DNA from: Flavonifractor sp052065355
GTDB taxonomy: Bacteria > Bacillota > Clostridia > Oscillospirales > Oscillospiraceae
NCBI RefSeq assembly: GCF_052065355.1
Contig: NZ_JBQHUF010000005.1
Span: forward strand, 159,593 to 223,592
Reading direction: 5' to 3'
DNA: 64,000 bases
The notes under the pieces: generated by a model
What the model was told of the DNA's origin: nothing
Seen by the model: only the letters and a program-made list of their open reading frames with translations
Databases searched by the model: none
Made by a program: the position numbers and the translations under genes
Part shown: positions 51,025-58,493 of the stretch, piece by piece
How positions within the stretch are numbered: the first letter of the stretch is position 1
Layout: every line of letters begins with the position of its first letter

Positions 51025-52509
51025 ATGAACGCGGCGCAATATCTCCGCAAATCCCGGATGGAGGAGGGCATGGACACCGAGGAGGTGCTGGCCAGGCACC
51101 GGAAGGCCCTGGCCGCCTTCGCCGCCGCCCACGATATCCACATCACTGAGACCTATTACGAGGTAGTCAGCGGAGAGAGTCTGTACGCCCGTCCGGAGAT
51201 GCTGCGGCTGCTGGAGGACGTGGAGGACGGCCGGTATGACGCGGTACTGGTGATGGATCTGGACCGGCTCTCCCGGGGCCGGATGAAGGACCAGGGCATC
51301 ATTCTGGACGCCTTCCGGGATTCCGGCACCCTGATCGTCACCCCGGAAAAGACCTACGACCTGTCCGACGATCTGGACGACGAGATGGCGGAGTTCAAGA
51401 CCTTCATGAGCCGCCGGGAGTACAAGATCATCAACAAGCGGCTGCGCCGCGGCCTGAAGCAGACCATCCAGGACGGCTGCTATGTGGCCAACGCCCCCTA
51501 CGGCTACCGAAAGGTAACGGTGGACCGGAAGCCCACCCTGGAGATCTACGAGCCGGAGGCCAAATTCGTGCGGATGATGTACGACCTCTACCTCCAGGGC
51601 TACGGCTGTGTGTCCATCGCCCGGTACGTCAATTCTCTGGGCGCCAAGCCCCACCGCTCGGCGGAGTTCACCCGGAACAGCGTGGCTCACATTTTGCGCA
51701 ACCCCACCTTTGCCGGCAAGATCGTATGGGATCAGAAGACCCACATCCGCAAGGGGGCCAAGGGCAATCCCAAGCACATCACCATCTGCAACCCCAGGGA
51801 GCAATGGACCATCGTGGACGGGATACACCCGGCCATCGTGTCCCAGGAGACCTACGACCAGGTGCAGGCCATTCTGGCCGGGCGGTATCATCCCTCCAGG
51901 CGGGACGGGACGGTGCGCAGCGCTCTGGCGGGGGTGGTGCTGTGCGCCAACTGCGGGCAGCACATGCAGCGTGTGACCATGCGGGGCACCCCCTACCTGC
52001 TCTGCACCAAGCCGGGGTGCTGCGCCTCTACCAGGTTCGAGCTGGTGGAAGGGCGTATCCTCACCTACCTGGAGGATGCTCTGGCCCAGCTGGAGCTGGA
52101 ACACCAGGCCGGGACCGGCCGGAACACCGCGGTACTGGACAGCACCCTGGCGGCCGTCCAAAAGGAGCTGGCCGCCGCCCAGCGGCAGAAGAGCCGGCTG
52201 TATGAGCTGCTGGAGTTGGGGGAATACGACCTGTCCACCTTCCGGGAGCGGCTGGGGGCGGTGAGGGAGAAAATCGCCGGCCTGGAGCGCCTCCGGCGGG
52301 AGACCGAGCGCACCCTCGAGCAGGCCAGGCTGGCGGCCTCTGACTCCCTGGCCGGAAAGATCCGAGGGGTGCTGGACGCCTACGGCGCCGCCGACGCCGC
52401 CGGACGCAACGCCATGCTGAAGGGGGTCCTGGACGCCGTGTGGTATGAAAAAAAGAAGAAAACCGCGCCTGCCGACTTTCAGCTGAGATTCGACCTAAAA
52501 CCCTTTTGA
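51025..52509 (+). CDS. Large serine recombinase of the intervening element
   Basis: The protein is 494 aa from MNAAQYLRKSRMEEGMD, with AGGAGGT seven bases before the ATG. The resolvase domain carries the nucleophile serine in YLRKSR and the DLDRLSRGRMKDQG motif. A recombinase domain follows (NAPYGYRKVTVDRKPTLEIYEP, VAHILRNPTFAGKIVWDQKT), then a zinc ribbon (CANCGQHMQRVTMRGTPYLLC, TKPGCC) and a C-terminal coiled coil. It ends 40 bases from the right att site and reads in the host gene's direction, the arrangement of SpoIVCA in the skin element. It is the likely integrase and excisionase. Confidence 0.93.
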   Translation: MNAAQYLRKSRMEEGMDTEEVLARHRKALAAFAAAHDIHITETYYEVVSGESLYARPEMLRLLEDVEDGRYDAVLVMDLDRLSRGRMKDQGIILDAFRDSGTLIVTPEKTYDLSDDLDDEMAEFKTFMSRREYKIINKRLRRGLKQTIQDGCYVANAPYGYRKVTVDRKPTLEIYEPEAKFVRMMYDLYLQGYGCVSIARYVNSLGAKPHRSAEFTRNSVAHILRNPTFAGKIVWDQKTHIRKGAKGNPKHITICNPREQWTIVDGIHPAIVSQETYDQVQAILAGRYHPSRRDGTVRSALAGVVLCANCGQHMQRVTMRGTPYLLCTKPGCCASTRFELVEGRILTYLEDALAQLELEHQAGTGRNTAVLDSTLAAVQKELAAAQRQKSRLYELLELGEYDLSTFRERLGAVREKIAGLERLRRETERTLEQARLAASDSLAGKIRGVLDAYGAADAAGRNAMLKGVLDAVWYEKKKKTAPADFQLRFDLKPF

Positions 52510-52525
52510 GGGGGAGCTTTTTTCT

Positions 52526-52574
52526 ATCTATAAGGCGCTGTATCTTCCGATAAGGATTGTATCGAGGATCTTCG
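52526..52574. other. Right attachment site of the intervening element
   Basis: Element arm GGCGCTGTATCTTCC (52534-52548), core GA (52549-52550), then host DNA TAAGGATTGTATCGAGGATC. Joining to the left host arm gives CTGCAAG-GA-TAAGGATTG, with outer GAAGATC and GATCTTC forming an imperfect dyad. Confidence 0.8.
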
Positions 52575-53289
52575 TTTCTACCCCACCCAGTGCTCCCAGG
52601 CCGCCATTGAGCGGGCTGTCAGCATCAAGGCCGGCAGCGCCGAGCTGCTGTATGTTTACATCGACGTGGAGCCGGTGAGCTTCCACCGGGGCTTCTACAC
52701 TGTGGATGTGCGCTACTTCTACAAGGTCACCGCCGACGCCTTCGTGGGCGCCGCCCGGCCTGTGGAGGTCAGCGGCCTGTGCGTCTTTGACAAGCGGGTC
52801 ATCCTCTTCGGCAGCGAGGGCAGCGCCAAGGTGTTCTCCTCCGAGCTGTCGGTGGACGGCCTGGATGAACAGAGCCTGCGCAAGACCAATCTCCCCACCG
52901 CCGTGGTGGAGGTGGTGGACCCCATCGTCCTCAACATGAAGCTGGTGGACGTGTGCGAGTGCCACCCCTGCGACTGCCCCCTGTCCGACGTGCCCCCCTG
53001 CATCTGCTCCTGCTTCGGCAGCGACCTGTGCTTCGGCGGCGACAACAAGCGCATTTACGTCACTCTGGGCCAGTTCTCCATCATCCGTCTGGAGCGTGAT
53101 TCCCAGCTGCTCATGCCGGTGTACGACTACTGCATGCCCGAAAAGGAGTGCGCCTGCGGCGGCAACGACGAGGACCCCTGCGAGATGTTCCGCCATGTCA
53201 AGTTCCCCGTCAACGAGTTCTTCCCGCCCAACGATCCCAACCCCTCCCACGACTGCTGCCGGGAGCCCAAGGGCTGCTGCCACAGCTGA
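52551..53289 (+). CDS. 3' part of the interrupted conserved Cys-rich clostridial gene
   Basis: Read in frame with the 5' part after GA-to-GA joining, it continues KDCIEDLRFYPTQCSQAAIE and ERAVSIKAGSAELLYVYIDV, then the conserved core SLRKTNLPTAVVEVVDPIVL. It ends with cysteine-rich clusters (CECHPCDCPLSDVPPCICSC and CCREPKGCCHS). It has no start codon with a good ribosome-binding site of its own; a GTG at 52666 has none. It is therefore an exon-like fragment that depends on excision of the element. A terminator follows at once. Confidence 0.85.
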
Positions 53290-53290
53290 G

Positions 53291-53328
53291 AAAAGGGCCC
53301 ATCCATTGCGGATGGGCCCTTTCTTTTA
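53291..53328. terminator. Bidirectional terminator
   Basis: AAAGGGCCCATCC, ATTGC loop, GGATGGGCCCTTTCTTTT, between the Cys-rich gene and the convergent SLOG gene. Confidence 0.88.
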
Positions 53329-53823
53329 TATGTCCAGGATCTTCACGTCCAGCCCCTGGCGCATGGCGTAGGTCAGGGTATACATGGTGCCTCCCAGCAT
53401 CCCGTCGTACACGGCGATGAGCAGGGCGGAACGGTCCACCATGTAGCGGTTGCGGCGCAGCATGCACCCCTTGTCGTAATGGCGCTGCACCATGGTCTCC
53501 TGGTCACAGCGCTCCACCAGCGTGAAGTACCGCTCCCGCTCCCGTTCCCGCCAGTGGGCGGCCTGCTCCTCGCAGGGGATCACCGCCTCCAGCGTCACGT
53601 CCGGGCACCGCCGGCGCAGCTTCAGCACCGCCTCGCAGAAATAAAAGTCCGCTCCCCGTGCCATGCCGCACATGAAATGCCGCATGCCCCGGTCATAGGC
53701 CTCCTCCACCGCTTCATCCAGCCGCCCCTTCAGCGCAATGCACCGGGGATCAGTCTCGTTGTCCTTCCAGGGCAGCTTTTCCGGCCGGTGACCGGTAAAG
53801 CAGCACGTGGTCCTCCGCTCCAT
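53326..53823 (-). CDS. SLOG-family protein (DUF1273/YpsA-like)
   Basis: The protein is 165 aa from MERRTTCCFTGHRPEKLPWK, an ATG with GGGAGG eight bases upstream. The FTGHRPEKL start, GMARGADFYFCEAVLKLRRR, LEAVIPCEEQAAHW and the GTMYTLTYAMRQG end match the YpsA/DUF1273 branch of the SLOG nucleotide-binding superfamily. Members may bind NAD-derived or nucleotide ligands. The role here is unknown, and no toxin-antitoxin or defence partner is adjacent. Confidence 0.85.
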   Translation of the reverse strand: MERRTTCCFTGHRPEKLPWKDNETDPRCIALKGRLDEAVEEAYDRGMRHFMCGMARGADFYFCEAVLKLRRRCPDVTLEAVIPCEEQAAHWRERERERYFTLVERCDQETMVQRHYDKGCMLRRNRYMVDRSALLIAVYDGMLGGTMYTLTYAMRQGLDVKILDI

Positions 53824-53938
53824 GCCCGCCGCCTCCCATCCGAGCAAAGTAAATTCAGCTTCTCCATTGTATTATATCCACAGGGACAAGTCAACGATTT
53901 ATCGAACATTTGTTTTTCTGAAAAGTCCCATTTAGGGG

Positions 53939-53966
53939 TTGCTTTTTTCTTCGGACTGTGTATAAT
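53939..53966 (+). promoter_or_regulatory. Sigma-A promoter for the FMN riboswitch-ribU unit
   Basis: TTGCTT (53939-53944), a 16-base spacer and a perfect TATAAT (53961-53966), about 25 bases before the riboswitch. Confidence 0.8.
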
Positions 53967-53989
53967 GAGGGTGGAACAACTGAATGAAA

Positions 53990-54117
53990 TGTCTTCAGGG
54001 CAGGGTGAAAATCCCGATCGGCGGTACAGTCCGCGAGCCTTTTCGGCTGACCCGGTGGAACTCCGGGACCGACAGTGACGCGCACAGTGGGGCGCGAAGT
54101 CTGGATGGAAGAAGATG
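53990..54117 (+). ncRNA. FMN riboswitch (RFN element)
   Basis: The aptamer shows conserved blocks in order: TCTTCAGGGCAGGGTGAAA, TCCCGATCGGCGGTACAGTC, CGCGAGCC, GGTGGAACTCCGGGACCGACAG and AGTCTGGATGGAAGAAGA. It senses FMN and lowers ribU expression when flavin is plentiful. A hairpin at 54148-54180 (ACACCTGGAAGAC with GTCTTTCAGGTGT) lies between aptamer and ribosome-binding site and is probably part of the expression platform. No long U-run follows it, so control may be at translation. Confidence 0.95.
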
Positions 54118-54202
54118 TGTTGAAATTGCGCATGCTCCTTTGATTTTGACACCTGGAAGACATGGTCTTTCAGGTGTTACTGATTTCTAAGGAGTGTTTT
54201 TT

Positions 54203-54823
54203 ATGTCCGCAAGATCCGCCCGCATCAAGAAGCTGGCTGTCATGGCCATGCTGGTGGCTCTGTCCATTGTTCTGGTGTCCCTGGTCCACTTCCCCATCTT
54301 CGCCCCGGTGGCCTTCCTGGAGTATGACCCCGCCGACATCCCCATCCTGATCGGCACCTTCGCCTACGGTCCCCTGGCCGGCATCGTGCTGACGGTGGTG
54401 GCCAGCCTGATCCAGGGCTTTACCGTCAGCGCCCAGAGCGGCGTGATGGGCATCGCCATGCACATCTTTGCCACCTCCACCCTGGTGCTGGTGGCGGGCA
54501 CCATCTATAAGATCCGCCACACCCGCTCCGGCGCGGTGATCGCCCTGGCGGCCGGCGTGCTGGCCATGACCGCCGCCATGATGGTGTTCAACCACTTCAT
54601 CACCCCCTACTTCATCACCCCCGACTGGAGCGACGCCGCCGCCGTGGCCGCCAACCGGGCTTATGTGGACACCCTGCTGTTCCCCTTCATCGCCCCCTTC
54701 AACCTGATCAAGGCCGGTGCCAATTCTGTGGTCACCTTTCTGGTGTACAAGGTGGTCTCCCGGTACATCGTCCACGGGGACGCCTTTGCCTCCAAGCCCC
54801 GGAAGGCCGCCGATCAGGCCTGA
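54203..54823 (+). CDS. ribU: Riboflavin ECF transporter substrate-binding subunit RibU
   Basis: The protein is 206 aa from MSARSARIKKLAVMAMLVAL, with GGAG nine bases upstream. It has six membrane helices of the ECF S-component type, including HFPIFAPVAFLEYDPADIPI, the riboflavin-binding loop region, and the N-terminal helix with small residues that contacts EcfT. Regulation by the upstream FMN riboswitch supports riboflavin as the substrate. The energising EcfA/EcfT proteins are not in this window. Confidence 0.93.
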   Translation: MSARSARIKKLAVMAMLVALSIVLVSLVHFPIFAPVAFLEYDPADIPILIGTFAYGPLAGIVLTVVASLIQGFTVSAQSGVMGIAMHIFATSTLVLVAGTIYKIRHTRSGAVIALAAGVLAMTAAMMVFNHFITPYFITPDWSDAAAVAANRAYVDTLLFPFIAPFNLIKAGANSVVTFLVYKVVSRYIVHGDAFASKPRKAADQA

Positions 54824-54916
54824 GCCTTCCTCTCAAAAACAGCAGAGAACAGCACCTGCGGTTTTGTTGAAATCTGCCTTTGAAAAAGGGCGGACGGCAT
54901 TTTATAATAAGTGTAT

Positions 54917-54964
54917 AGCGTGTGGCCGAAGGCATAAATCCAGCTTTCGGCCACACGCTTTTTT
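54917..54964 (+). terminator. Terminator between ribU and the MATE gene
   Basis: AGCGTGTGGCCGAAG, an A-rich loop, CTTTCGGCCACACGCT, then TTTTTT. Confidence 0.88.
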
Positions 54965-55006
54965 GTCGCCCGTCAAAGGGTCCAGCAAAAAAGGAGGCTG
55001 CTGCTT

Positions 55007-56428
55007 ATGCACGAACAATCCAACTCATTTCTGGTCACCCAGCCCATCGGAAGCCTGATGCGGCGCTACGCCATCCCCTGTATCATCTCCCTGCTGGTGG
55101 CGGCCCTGTACAATATCGTGGACCAGATCTTCATCGCCAACGCCAGCTACCTGGGCTCCTACGGCAACGCCGCCAACACGGTGGTCTTTCCCCTGACCGT
55201 GGTGGCTCTGGCCATCGCGGTGATGATCGGCGACGGCTGCTGCGCCTTCGTCAGCATCAGCCTGGGCTCCGGCCAGACCGACCGGGCCAGGAAGAGCATC
55301 GGCAGCGCCATCCTGCTCAGCGTGCTGCTGGGCATCCTGCTGACCGCCTGCTACCTGCTCTTCTCCCAGCAGATCCTCACCATGTTCGGCGGCCAGGTCA
55401 ACCAGGAGACCTACGCCTGCGCCAAGGAGTATTTCTTCTGGATCACCCTGGGAGTGCCCTTCTACATGTTCGGCCAGGCCATGAATCCCATCATCCGCTC
55501 CGACGGCAGCCCCCGGTTCGCCATGGCCTCCACCCTGGCAGGGGCGGCGGTCAACCTGGTCCTGGACCCGGTGTTCATCTTCGGCTTCCGGTGGGGCATG
55601 ATGGGAGCCGCCGTGGCCACCATCCTGGGGCAGATCCTCACCGCCCTGCTGTCCGTCCGGTACCTGTGCCGCATGAAGGCCGTCCGGCTGGACAGAAGCT
55701 GCTTCCGGCTCCACGGGGACCTGGCTAAACGCTATCTGCCCCTGGGCATCTGCAGCTTTCTCTCCCAGATCTCCCTGGTGGCCGCCATGGCCGCCATCCA
55801 GAACATGACCCTGAAATACGGCGCTCTGGACCCCATCTTCTCCCAGAGCCAGTACGCCCAGATCCCTCTGGCGGTGCTGGGCATCGTCATGAAGTTCTTC
55901 CAGATCGTCATCTCGGTGGCGGTGGGCATGGCCGCCGGATGCATCCCCATCATCGGCTATAACCTGGGAGCGGAGCGCCGGGACCGGGCCGCCGGTCTGC
56001 TTACCCGGCTGATCCTGGCGGAGGCCGCCGTGGGCGCGCTGGCACTGGTGATCGTGGAGCTCTTCCCCGGCCAGCTTATCGGCCTGTTCGGCGCCGCCAA
56101 TGAAAGTACCTACTACACCCAGTTCGCCGTCCGCTGCTTCCGGGTCTACCTGTGCATGATGGTCCTGGCCACGGTAAACAAGGCCGCCTTCATCTATCTC
56201 CAGGCTCTGGGCAAGTCCTTCCTCTCCACCGCCCTGTCCATGATCCGGGAGGTGGTTTTCGGCGTGGGCCTGTCCCTGCTCCTCCCCCGCTTTTTCGGCC
56301 TGGACGGTGTCCTCTACTCCATGCCCGTATCCGACGTCCTCACCTTCCTGATCTCCGCCGTGGTGCTGGTCCGCACCTACCGCGCCCTCCGCCAGGGCGG
56401 GGACGGAGCGAGTTTCAGCGCTCTCTGA
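55007..56428 (+). CDS. MATE-family efflux transporter
   Basis: The protein is 473 aa from MHEQSNSFLVTQPIGSLMRR, with GGAGG nine bases upstream. It has twelve membrane helices in two homologous halves. Typical N-terminal pieces are YAIPCIISLLVAALYNIVDQ, IFIANASYLGSYGNAANTVV and NPIIRSDGSPRFAMASTLAG, and the second half repeats the pattern. MATE pumps export drugs or metabolites using Na+ or H+ gradients. The substrate is unknown. It is transcribed alone after the ribU terminator. Confidence 0.92.
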   Translation: MHEQSNSFLVTQPIGSLMRRYAIPCIISLLVAALYNIVDQIFIANASYLGSYGNAANTVVFPLTVVALAIAVMIGDGCCAFVSISLGSGQTDRARKSIGSAILLSVLLGILLTACYLLFSQQILTMFGGQVNQETYACAKEYFFWITLGVPFYMFGQAMNPIIRSDGSPRFAMASTLAGAAVNLVLDPVFIFGFRWGMMGAAVATILGQILTALLSVRYLCRMKAVRLDRSCFRLHGDLAKRYLPLGICSFLSQISLVAAMAAIQNMTLKYGALDPIFSQSQYAQIPLAVLGIVMKFFQIVISVAVGMAAGCIPIIGYNLGAERRDRAAGLLTRLILAEAAVGALALVIVELFPGQLIGLFGAANESTYYTQFAVRCFRVYLCMMVLATVNKAAFIYLQALGKSFLSTALSMIREVVFGVGLSLLLPRFFGLDGVLYSMPVSDVLTFLISAVVLVRTYRALRQGGDGASFSAL

Positions 56429-56497
56429 AATTTCGTCTAAAAACAACTCCTCCATTTTGGCACAACCACCAAAATTCCCGAAAAACCGCCCCTGCCA

Positions 56498-56526
56498 TTT
56501 ACGGGAGCCGGGCGGAGAGCTATAAT
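56498..56526 (+). promoter_or_regulatory. Sigma-A promoter for the Na/Pi gene
   Basis: TTTACG (56498-56503), a 17-base spacer and a perfect TATAAT (56521-56526). Confidence 0.75.
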
Positions 56527-56591
56527 TAGGCTGTGTAAATTTGATGTGTACCACTACTATTTGGCCTGCGGGCCAGATTTGGGGGAGAATC

Positions 56592-58385
56592 GTGGAATTA
56601 GGAAATATCATTGCCGTGCTGGGTGCGGTGGCCACCTTCCTGTTTGGTATGTCCACCATGACCGACGGTCTGGAAAAGCTGTCCAGCGGCCGGCTGGAGA
56701 ACATTCTGGAGCGGCTGACCAGCAACGTCATTAAAGGTGTGCTGCTGGGCGCCGTAGTCACCGGTCTGATCCAGAGCTCAGCCGCCACCACCGTTATGTG
56801 CGTGGGCTTCGTCAACGCCGGCATCATGAAGCTGGAGCAGACGGTGGGCATCATCATGGGCGCCAATATCGGCACCACCGTCACCGCTCAGCTGCTGAGC
56901 CTGGGCGACATCTCGTCGGACAACATCGTGCTGATGTTCCTCAAGCCCTCCTTCCTGGGCCCCATCCTGGCAGTCATCGGCATCATCTTCTATATGTTTA
57001 TCAAAAGCGGGCACAAAAAGACCATCGGACAGATCGTCCTGGGTCTGGGCCTGCTGTTTATCGGTATGAACACCATGTCCACGGCGGTGGCTCCCCTCCA
57101 GGATCTGCCGGAGTTCCAGGCGGTGTTCACCGCCTTCTCCAACCCCTTCCTGGGCGTGGCCGTGGGCGCTCTCATTACCGCCCTGCTCCAGTCCTCTTCC
57201 GCGTCCATGGGCATCCTGCAGGCCATCAGCACCACCGGTGTGGTCACCTTCCACATCGCCATGCCGCTGATCATGGGCCAGAACATCGGCACCTGCATCA
57301 CCGCCCTCATTTCCTCCATCGGCGCCTCCCGCAACGCCAAGCGCACCGCCATGATCCATCTGTTCTTCAACATCATCGGTTCCCTGTTCTTCCTGGTGGC
57401 CCTGTATGCGGGCAACGCCCTGTTCTCCTTCCCCTTCTGGGGCGCCACCATGAATATGAGCTCCATCGCCAACCTGCACCTGGCCTTCAACGTGGCCTGC
57501 ACCGCCCTGCTGCTCCCCTTCAACCGCCAGCTGGTGAAGCTGGTGAAGCTGGTGGTGCCCGGCGACGCGGAGGAGCGGGAGCTGTCCGTGCTGGACGACC
57601 GCTTCCTGTCCTCCCCCTCCCTGGCTCTGGAGAAGGCCCACGATGCGGTGGTACAGATGGGCGAGTTCGCCCGGGACAACTTTCTGCTGTCTGTGGAGCT
57701 GATTAAGAAGTTCGACGCCAAGAAGCTGGAGCGGCTCAATGAGACTGAGACCGCCCTGGATAAGCTGGAGGAGCTGCTGGACAACTACCTGGTGAAGCTC
57801 ACCGACCGGGCCCTGACGCCGGAGGAGAGCGCCAAGGTGTCCGAGCTGCTCCACACCCTGTCCGACTTTGAGCGGATCGGCGACTACGCCGTCAACGTCT
57901 CGGAGTGCGGAGCTGCCCTGCATAACCGGGGCATCGCCTTCTCCGCCCAGGCGCAGGGCGAGCTGGATCAGCTGGCCGCCGCCGTGAATGAGACGCTGGA
58001 AAAAACCATCGCCTGCTATCAGAGCCACCAGCGAGCCGTGGCCGTCCAGGTGGAGCCGCTGGAGGAGGTTGTGGACCTCATTGCCGACACCCTGAAAAAC
58101 CGCCACGTGGAGCGGCTGAAGACCGGCGAGTGCACCATCGAGCTGGGCACCCAGTTCCTGGAGCTGCTGATCAACCTGGAGCGCATCTCCGACCACTGCT
58201 CCAATGTGGCCCTGCGGGTGGTGCGGCAGACCGCCTCCAAGGACGACAAGATCCGTATCGACTCCCACGCCTATACCCGGGATCTCCACCACGGCGGCGC
58301 CGATCCGGAGTTCGACCAGCTGTTCGGCGAGTACCGGAAAAAGTACTTCGCGCCCATCGCCCAGGACAGCACCGCCCACATATAA
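56592..58385 (+). CDS. Na+/phosphate cotransporter with PhoU-like domain
   Basis: The protein is 597 aa from a GTG start (ELGNIIAVLGAVATFLFGMS) with GGGGGAG just upstream; this gives the usual family N-terminus. The membrane part contains two inverted Na/Pi repeats with the SSAATT-type motif (VTGLIQSSAATTVMCVGFVN and ALITALLQSSSASMGILQAI). From residue ~360 to ~560 a PhoU-like helical domain follows (SDFERIGDYAVNVSECGAAL, LERISDHCSNVALRVVRQ). It imports phosphate with sodium; the PhoU part may regulate it. Confidence 0.93.
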   Translation: MELGNIIAVLGAVATFLFGMSTMTDGLEKLSSGRLENILERLTSNVIKGVLLGAVVTGLIQSSAATTVMCVGFVNAGIMKLEQTVGIIMGANIGTTVTAQLLSLGDISSDNIVLMFLKPSFLGPILAVIGIIFYMFIKSGHKKTIGQIVLGLGLLFIGMNTMSTAVAPLQDLPEFQAVFTAFSNPFLGVAVGALITALLQSSSASMGILQAISTTGVVTFHIAMPLIMGQNIGTCITALISSIGASRNAKRTAMIHLFFNIIGSLFFLVALYAGNALFSFPFWGATMNMSSIANLHLAFNVACTALLLPFNRQLVKLVKLVVPGDAEERELSVLDDRFLSSPSLALEKAHDAVVQMGEFARDNFLLSVELIKKFDAKKLERLNETETALDKLEELLDNYLVKLTDRALTPEESAKVSELLHTLSDFERIGDYAVNVSECGAALHNRGIAFSAQAQGELDQLAAAVNETLEKTIACYQSHQRAVAVQVEPLEEVVDLIADTLKNRHVERLKTGECTIELGTQFLELLINLERISDHCSNVALRVVRQTASKDDKIRIDSHAYTRDLHHGGADPEFDQLFGEYRKKYFAPIAQDSTAHI

Positions 58386-58389
58386 CAGC

Positions 58390-58485
58390 AAAAAAAGAGC
58401 GCCTGCTTAGGCGGGTGGTCGTAAAACAGTAAAATGAAAAAATGGTGAAACCCTTGAGTTTTCAAAGGGTGCGGCGTGACTTCGG
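58390..58485. mobile_element. Probable left end of the second (Tn4451-like) element
   Basis: The expected Na/Pi terminator looks cut: AAAAAAGAGCGCCTGCTT lacks its full right arm and is followed by unrelated DNA up to the recombinase stop codon. The element's left boundary therefore lies near 58405. The right boundary is outside the window, so no repeat can be matched. Confidence 0.45.
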
Positions 58486-58493
58486 TCACGCCG
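58471..58493 (-). terminator. Hairpin overlapping the recombinase stop codon
   Basis: GCGGCGTGAC, TTCG loop, GTCACGCCG. It includes the TGA of the recombinase and may end its transcript. It lacks a strong U-run. Confidence 0.5.

Larger units (their letters stand above)
47484..52550. mobile_element. Skin-like intervening element, 5067 bp
   Basis: This element splits a host gene in frame-preserving fashion. It contains two small plus-strand genes, a minus-strand block (replication-type winged-helix protein, DnaB-like helicase and a 102-aa unknown), a plus-strand PH-domain protein and a large serine recombinase gene placed next to the right att site and reading toward it. No capsid, tail, lysis or conjugation gene is present. 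The arrangement parallels the skin element of Bacillus sigK, in which a recombinase gene within the element excises it. Confidence 0.85.

Noticed and set aside
53326..53823. SLOG protein as a defence-system component
   Set aside because: It belongs to the YpsA/DUF1273 branch and has no defence-type partner gene nearby.
55025..56884. 619-codon minus-strand open frame
   Set aside because: It is antisense to the MATE gene and crosses the Na/Pi promoter; the translation has no recognisable domain.
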